Origin: Flavobacterium sp. YO12
GTDB taxonomy: Bacteria; Bacteroidota; Bacteroidia; Flavobacteriales; Flavobacteriaceae
Length of the DNA: 47,281 nt
Assembly (NCBI RefSeq): GCF_004119495.1
Contig: NZ_NRQU01000038.1
Location: forward strand, 1 to 47,281
Direction: 5' to 3'
Shown here: piece after piece, positions 44,146 through 47,281 of the stretch
Layout of the letters: each line of letters opens with the position of its first letter
How positions within the stretch are numbered: the first letter of the stretch is position 1
Made by a program: the position numbers and the translations under genes
The notes under the pieces: model-generated
What the model was told of the DNA's origin: nothing
The model's input: the letters and a program-made list of their open reading frames with translations, nothing else
Database searches by the model: none

Positions 44146-44634
44146 ATGAATATTAGAAAAGGGAATCCTGAGGACATGAAATATGTTTTGGGATTAATAC
44201 AAGAACTGGCAATATTCGAAAATGAACCTGATGCAGTTGTTATAACTGAAGAGGATTTAATACGTGACGGATTTGGAGAAAAACCGCTTTTTCATGTATT
44301 TGTAGCTGAGATTACAAATGAGTTAAAGGAAAAGGAAATTGTTGGAATTGCATTGTACTATTACCGTTATTCGACTTGGAAAGGAAAAACAATCCACTTG
44401 GAAGATTTAGTTGTAAAAGAGAAAATGCGCGGTACTGGTCTCGGTTCTGCATTGTATGCCGAAATAATGAGACAAGGCAAAAGAGACAATGTGAGAAGAG
44501 TTGAATGGAATGTTTTGGATTGGAATACTCCTGCTGTAAAATTTTACGAGAACTCGGGTGCAAAAATTCTTGACGGCTGGCAGGTTGTTCAAATGGATGA
44601 GTTAGGAATTAATACGTTCTTAGATAAATTATAA
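44146..44634 (+). CDS. GNAT family N-acetyltransferase
   Basis: Acetyl-CoA-dependent acyltransferase, 162 residues, single GNAT domain. Motif A, the acetyl-CoA site, is HLEDLVVKEKMRGTGLGSAL (about 85-104) with the RGxGxG/S loop; motif B contains WNTPAVKFYENSGA (about 125-138) with the conserved N-x-x-A-x-x-FYE. N-terminal IRKGNPEDMKYVLGLIQELA and EDLIRDGFGEKPLFHVFVAE resemble the diamine acetyltransferase (SpeG/SAT1-like) subgroup, so polyamines are a reasonable guess, not proven. Cytoplasmic. Transcribed alone; a family B repeat follows. Confidence 0.93.
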   Translation: MNIRKGNPEDMKYVLGLIQELAIFENEPDAVVITEEDLIRDGFGEKPLFHVFVAEITNELKEKEIVGIALYYYRYSTWKGKTIHLEDLVVKEKMRGTGLGSALYAEIMRQGKRDNVRRVEWNVLDWNTPAVKFYENSGAKILDGWQVVQMDELGINTFLDKL

Positions 44635-44641
44635 AAATATT

Positions 44642-44752
44642 AGTTTGCCACGAATTTCACGAATTAGCACGAATTAAATTAGTGGAAATTTGTGTAATTC
44701 GTGGCAAACTGACACAGATTGTAAAATCATTTTAATCCTATAATCTGTGGCA
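44642..44752. repeat. Family B inverted repeat followed by a CACAGATT repeat
   Basis: AGTTTGCCACGAATT (44642-44656) pairs perfectly with AATTCGTGGCAAACT (44696-44710), with further imperfect pairing inside. It is followed by ACACAGATTG and ATAATCTGTGG (44711-44752), a second, shorter inverted repeat. Compare 4225-4306 and 16333. Confidence 0.8.
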
Positions 44753-44818
44753 GAAGAATATAAAAAAATACCAGATTTCGTAATCTGAAATCTAAAATTA
44801 AAAAATCTAAAATTAAAA

Positions 44819-46078
44819 ATGAGAGTATTTAAATTTGGTGGTGCATCTGTAAAAGATGCTGAAGGAATAAAAAACGTATACGACGTTTTACAAAAAGTAG
44901 GTTATGAAGATGTGATTTTAGTTGTTTCGGCAATGGGAAAAACCACAAATGCTCTTGAGGTTGTTATCAAGAACTATTTTGATAAATCGGCAGAGCTGAA
45001 TTCATCTGTACAGGAAATAAAAAAATACCACAACCAAATCTTATTGGATTTGTTTGAAGATGAAAAACATGAGGTTTTTACGGCTGTGAATGCGCAATTC
45101 TCAGAATTAGAATATTTCTTAGCGCATAATAAATCTCCAAATTATAATTTTGTTTACGATCAAATTGTAAGTTTTGGAGAATTAATCTCGACTACTATTT
45201 TAAGTCATTTCATGAACTTCATGGGTATTCAAACGCAATGGCTTGATGTTCGTAATTTCATTAAAACAAACGCAAACTACAGAGATGCCGAAGTAGATTG
45301 GGAAACAACGCAGCAGCTTATCAGTAAAAATGTACCTAGAAAAATCTTAAACATCACGCAAGGATTTTTAGGTGCCGATGAAAACAATTTCACTACGACT
45401 CTAGGTCGTGAGGGTTCTGATTATACTGCAGGAATTTTTGCTTATTGCTTAAACGCCGAAAGTGTAACGATCTGGAAAGATGTACCGGGAGTTATGAATG
45501 CTGACCCACGTTATTTTGAAAATGCAAGTTTGTTGAACCAAATTTCGTATCGCGAGGCAATCGAATTGGCGTTTTACGGTGCAACGGTTATTCACCCAAA
45601 AACGTTGCAGCCGTTACAGAAAAAAGAAATTCCGTTGTACGTAAAATCATTTATCAATCCGTTATTAAAAGGAACTTGTGTTTCTAAAGGTGTTGATCTT
45701 GAACCGCAGTATCCTTGTTTTATCGTAAAAAGAGAACAGCTTTTAATTTCTCTTTCTTCTATTGATTTCTCTTTTATTATGGAAGAAAACATCAGTGAGA
45801 TTTTTGGGTTATTCCATGAATTTAAAATCAAAGTAAACTTAATTCAGAATTCTGCGATTAGTTTCTCTGTTTGTGTAGAAGATAAATTTGGAAATTTCAG
45901 TGATTTGAACGCTATACTTTCGAAAAAATTCAAAGTAGATTACAGCGAAAATGTAACTTTATACACGATCCGTCACTTTACAGAAGATGCTGCACAGACT
46001 GTTGAAACAAACAAAGAAGTTTTACTAAAACAAGTCAGCCGCGAAACCATGCAAATTGTAACTAAGGAACTTAATTAA
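44819..46078 (+). CDS. Aspartate kinase
   Basis: Phosphorylates aspartate, opening the route to lysine, threonine, methionine and diaminopimelate. It is 419 residues, monofunctional. The kinase domain (1-280) shows MRVFKFGGASVKDAEGIKNV at the start, VVSAMGKTTNALE, FGELISTTILSHFM, TLGREGSDYTAGIFAYCLNA and IWKDVPGVMNADPRYFENAS. A divergent C-terminal ACT-like region (about 295-400) probably mediates allosteric control, with LISLSSIDFSFIMEENISEI; its effector cannot be read from the sequence. Cytoplasmic. It stands alone between a repeat and a strong terminator. The symbol (lysC, thrA, ask) is ambiguous. Confidence 0.95.
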   Translation: MRVFKFGGASVKDAEGIKNVYDVLQKVGYEDVILVVSAMGKTTNALEVVIKNYFDKSAELNSSVQEIKKYHNQILLDLFEDEKHEVFTAVNAQFSELEYFLAHNKSPNYNFVYDQIVSFGELISTTILSHFMNFMGIQTQWLDVRNFIKTNANYRDAEVDWETTQQLISKNVPRKILNITQGFLGADENNFTTTLGREGSDYTAGIFAYCLNAESVTIWKDVPGVMNADPRYFENASLLNQISYREAIELAFYGATVIHPKTLQPLQKKEIPLYVKSFINPLLKGTCVSKGVDLEPQYPCFIVKREQLLISLSSIDFSFIMEENISEIFGLFHEFKIKVNLIQNSAISFSVCVEDKFGNFSDLNAILSKKFKVDYSENVTLYTIRHFTEDAAQTVETNKEVLLKQVSRETMQIVTKELN

Positions 46079-46120
46079 TACTTTGTAAAAGGTAATTATT
46101 TCAATTCAAATATATTTTAG

Positions 46121-46157
46121 AAAGGCTTCACTTAATTGTGAAGCCTTTTTAGTTTTT
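46121..46157. terminator. Bidirectional intrinsic terminator
   Basis: AAAGGCTTCAC (46121-46131) pairs with GTGAAGCCTTT (46138-46148), loop TTAATT, followed by TTAGTTTTT on plus and by a T-containing stretch on minus. It lies between the convergent aspartate kinase and XRE genes. Confidence 0.85.
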
Positions 46158-46502
46158 ACCTTTATTTAAATGTTTAATTATCATTTTCAAATCTTCTATT
46201 TGTAATTCATATTGTCTTATTATTTTTCTATACACATTTAACACTCCAATTTCAGTTTGCTGTTCTGTATTTACCAAACTTTCATAGACAGAATCTCCAA
46301 TTCCTTTTTTAACCAACTCTTCCGGTGTTATCTCAAAAATTTCGCAGATTTTATTAAAATGAATAGCCCAAGAAGTACTTTCTCCGCGCTCCATTCTAGC
46401 ATATGCAGATTGCGAAATGTTTAAAAAATCAGCAACTTGTTCCTGTGACATATTTTTAGCTTTACGCAGGTTTTTAAGCTTATTTCCTATAATTATATTC
46501 AT
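46149..46502 (-). CDS. XRE-family HTH transcriptional regulator
   Basis: DNA-binding protein of 117 residues. The N-terminal helix-turn-helix (about 5-62) reads IGNKLKNLRKAKNMSQEQVA, then FLNISQSAYARMERGESTSW, a textbook XRE domain with recognition helix SQSAYARMERG. The C-terminal half is helical (VYRKIIRQYELQIEDLKMII), likely a dimerising coiled coil. Its ATG lies inside or beside a perfect TATATTTG -7 element (minus, 46517-46524) that overlaps a long palindrome, suggesting auto-repression. It is divergent from a bacteriocin-like peptide gene 154 bases away, and probably controls it. Confidence 0.88.
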   Translation of the reverse strand: MNIIIGNKLKNLRKAKNMSQEQVADFLNISQSAYARMERGESTSWAIHFNKICEIFEITPEELVKKGIGDSVYESLVNTEQQTEIGVLNVYRKIIRQYELQIEDLKMIIKHLNKGKN

Positions 46503-46507
46503 ATTTA

Positions 46508-46553
46508 ACGAATTTACAAATATAAAAATAAGAAATATTTTATATTTATTCGT
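46508..46553. promoter_or_regulatory. Palindrome overlapping the XRE promoter (candidate operator)
   Basis: ACGAAT (46508-46513) and AAATATAAAA (46518-46527) pair with TTTTATATTT (46538-46547) and ATTCGT (46548-46553). The minus-strand -7 element TATATTTG (46517-46524) lies within the left arm. AT-richness makes chance symmetry possible. Confidence 0.5.
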
Positions 46554-46584
46554 ATTTAGGTTTTAAATAACCGATTATCGACTA

Positions 46585-46613
46585 AGACTATTTCAAAACA
46601 GTCTATACTTTTG
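46585..46613 (+). promoter_or_regulatory. Promoter and palindrome upstream of the bacteriocin-like peptide
   Basis: TACTTTTG (46606-46613) is a perfect TAnnTTTG. Directly before it is AGACTATTTCAAAACAGTCT (46585-46604), symmetric at 16 of 20 positions, in the place where a -33 element would be expected. No TTG is present at the normal distance, so an activator or repressor site is likely. Confidence 0.55.
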
Positions 46614-46656
46614 TGTGTATATCAATCTAAATATTAACCAATAAATCTTTATCATT

Positions 46657-46923
46657 ATGAAAAAATTAGAATTACAAAAAATGGAAAAGTTATTAGCAGG
46701 AGGCCCTTACACCAACACTTATGATCAAGAAGCACCAGACCCATATGACGAGGGCGGCGGCGGTTGTACTAAAATTATGAATAGAGGGGATTTTAGTCGT
46801 TCAGACGCTTGTATTGTATGTTCAGGAATTGGAGGAATAGCTGTAGGAGCAATGTTTGGAGGCGGTGCTGGAGCACTCCAAGGATGGATAGGAGGAGTTG
46901 TACAAGGTCTTTTTACCTGCTAA
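46657..46923 (+). CDS. Double-glycine-leader bacteriocin-like peptide
   Basis: Short peptide of 88 residues with a leader MKKLELQKMEKLLAGG ending in Gly-Gly (15-16), the type cut by C39-peptidase ABC exporters and common in Bacteroidota bacteriocin-like precursors (ExxxMExLxGG). The mature part (72 residues) begins with a polar segment, DQEAPDPYDEGGGGC, and ends in a hydrophobic glycine-zipper region, GIGGIAVGAMFGGGAGALQG followed by WIGGVVQGLFTC, resembling pore-forming class II bacteriocins. Four cysteines (C37, C52, C55, C88), including CIVC, could form two disulphides or be modified. It is divergent from the XRE gene, with a strong -7 element and palindrome upstream. No exporter is seen, but the window ends soon after. 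Bacteriocin activity is inference; a signalling or structural peptide is an alternative. Confidence 0.7.
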   Translation: MKKLELQKMEKLLAGGPYTNTYDQEAPDPYDEGGGGCTKIMNRGDFSRSDACIVCSGIGGIAVGAMFGGGAGALQGWIGGVVQGLFTC

Positions 46924-46934
46924 AGCTTTTTTTA

Positions 46935-46985
46935 ACCCGTTGAATAAAGTTCTCAATATTAAATTATTTTGAATATTCAACGGGT
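46935..46985. terminator. Hairpin after the bacteriocin-like gene
   Basis: ACCCGTTGAATA (46935-46946) pairs perfectly over 12 bp with TATTCAACGGGT (46974-46985), 27-base loop, starting 11 bases after the stop codon. No T run follows on either strand, so it is either a weak terminator or an RNA-stabilising stem before the next gene. Confidence 0.5.
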
Positions 46986-47038
46986 AAAATTATTTGTACA
47001 TCAATATTTCTAACAAAATACATCATCAAAAATTATAA

Positions 47039-47281
47039 ATGATTTACGAAATTTTATTAATAAAACTAAAATTATACACACGCTTTGAGTATGATTACAA
47101 ATTTAAGTATATGATTAAGATTAATTATATGCTTATCCTTCTTCCTTCTTATCTATTTCTTCTGCATAATATCTACATATTTAATAATCTATTTTACGCA
47201 CTTTCTGTATATTTTTTAACAATAATAGGTTTAGATTTTCATACTATTTCAAACAAATCAAATCTAAATACAATTATTTTA
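47039..47281 (+). CDS. Partial membrane-protein reading frame, open at the window end
   Basis: From the ATG at 47039 the frame stays open for all 81 codons to the last base, with no stop, in very AT-rich DNA where stops are frequent. It reads MIYEILLIKLKLYTRFEYDY, then a basic stretch FKYMIKINYM followed by two hydrophobic segments: LILLPSYLFLLHNIYIF (about 32-48) and LFYALSVYFLTIIGL (about 51-65). This suggests a multi-helix membrane protein whose remainder lies beyond the window. It is not recognised. Its place directly after a double-glycine peptide makes an immunity protein or part of an exporter possible, but nothing in the sequence shows this. Confidence 0.5.
   Translation, partial: MIYEILLIKLKLYTRFEYDYKFKYMIKINYMLILLPSYLFLLHNIYIFNNLFYALSVYFLTIIGLDFHTISNKSNLNTIIL

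Noticed and set aside
1..47281. CRISPR arrays, tRNA or rRNA genes, insertion sequences, prophage
   Set aside because: No regularly spaced direct repeats, no cloverleaf or rRNA sequence, and no transposase, integrase or phage structural gene could be identified on either strand.

Overview
The window is AT-rich chromosomal DNA from a member of the Bacteroidota, most probably Flavobacterium or a close relative. Supporting signs are the TAnnTTTG-type -7 promoter elements, few recognisable Shine-Dalgarno sites, SusC-like motifs, a DAHP synthase/chorismate mutase fusion, DUF1501/DUF1800 and DUF3857 proteins, many lipoproteins, and several families of short palindromic intergenic repeats. Most genes are housekeeping or ordinary accessory genes, and most lie on the minus strand. 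I see no rRNA, tRNA, CRISPR array, transposase or prophage.

Layout. 1-6.7 kb: a penicillin acylase gene broken by a one-base shift in an A tract, a divergent AsmA-like membrane protein, an unrecognised 603-residue protein with nitronate-monooxygenase-like motifs, and a glycine-zipper lipoprotein. 7.1-17.5 kb (minus): kynU, queA, aroA, a MazG-like pyrophosphohydrolase, two adjacent DUF3857/transglutaminase-like paralogues (one with a degenerate active site, one frameshifted), dtd and rsgA. 17.6-22.3 kb: a large VIT/vWA protein carrying an embedded SusC-like plug, and a sialidase-like exported protein. 22.5-26.8 kb (minus): a Phe/Tyr operon (pheA, aminotransferase, tyrA, DAHP synthase/chorismate mutase). 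27.1-36.5 kb (minus): a DUF1501/DUF1800 pair, dinD, nrdA and nrdB (class Ia ribonucleotide reductase), a DUF3109 cysteine-cluster protein and a DUF4412-like protein. 36.7-46.1 kb: marC, a small membrane protein, a short FAD-binding protein, lipoproteins, an NTF2-like protein, an S41 peptidase, dCMP deaminase, a HupE/UreJ-like protein, a TerB-like protein, fbp, a GNAT acetyltransferase and aspartate kinase. 46.1-47.3 kb: an XRE regulator, a double-glycine-leader bacteriocin-like peptide, and a membrane-protein reading frame that runs off the window.

The clearest new observation is upstream of pheA. A previously unlisted 26-codon leader peptide with six Phe and two Tyr codons is followed by a perfect 9-bp hairpin with a U tract just before the pheA start. 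A perfect 8-bp alternative pairing (leader codons Glu-Asp-Cys against the terminator's 5' arm) would block that terminator. This is the full architecture of ribosome-mediated transcription attenuation, and its codon content matches the products of the four genes behind it. The second point of interest is the small bacteriocin-like locus at the right end, where palindromes overlap both divergent promoters.

The intergenic repeats form at least three families. In two of them the arms differ between copies but remain complementary, which suggests selection for, or transposition-linked maintenance of, hairpin structure. All functional calls are by eye from motifs; no searches were run.
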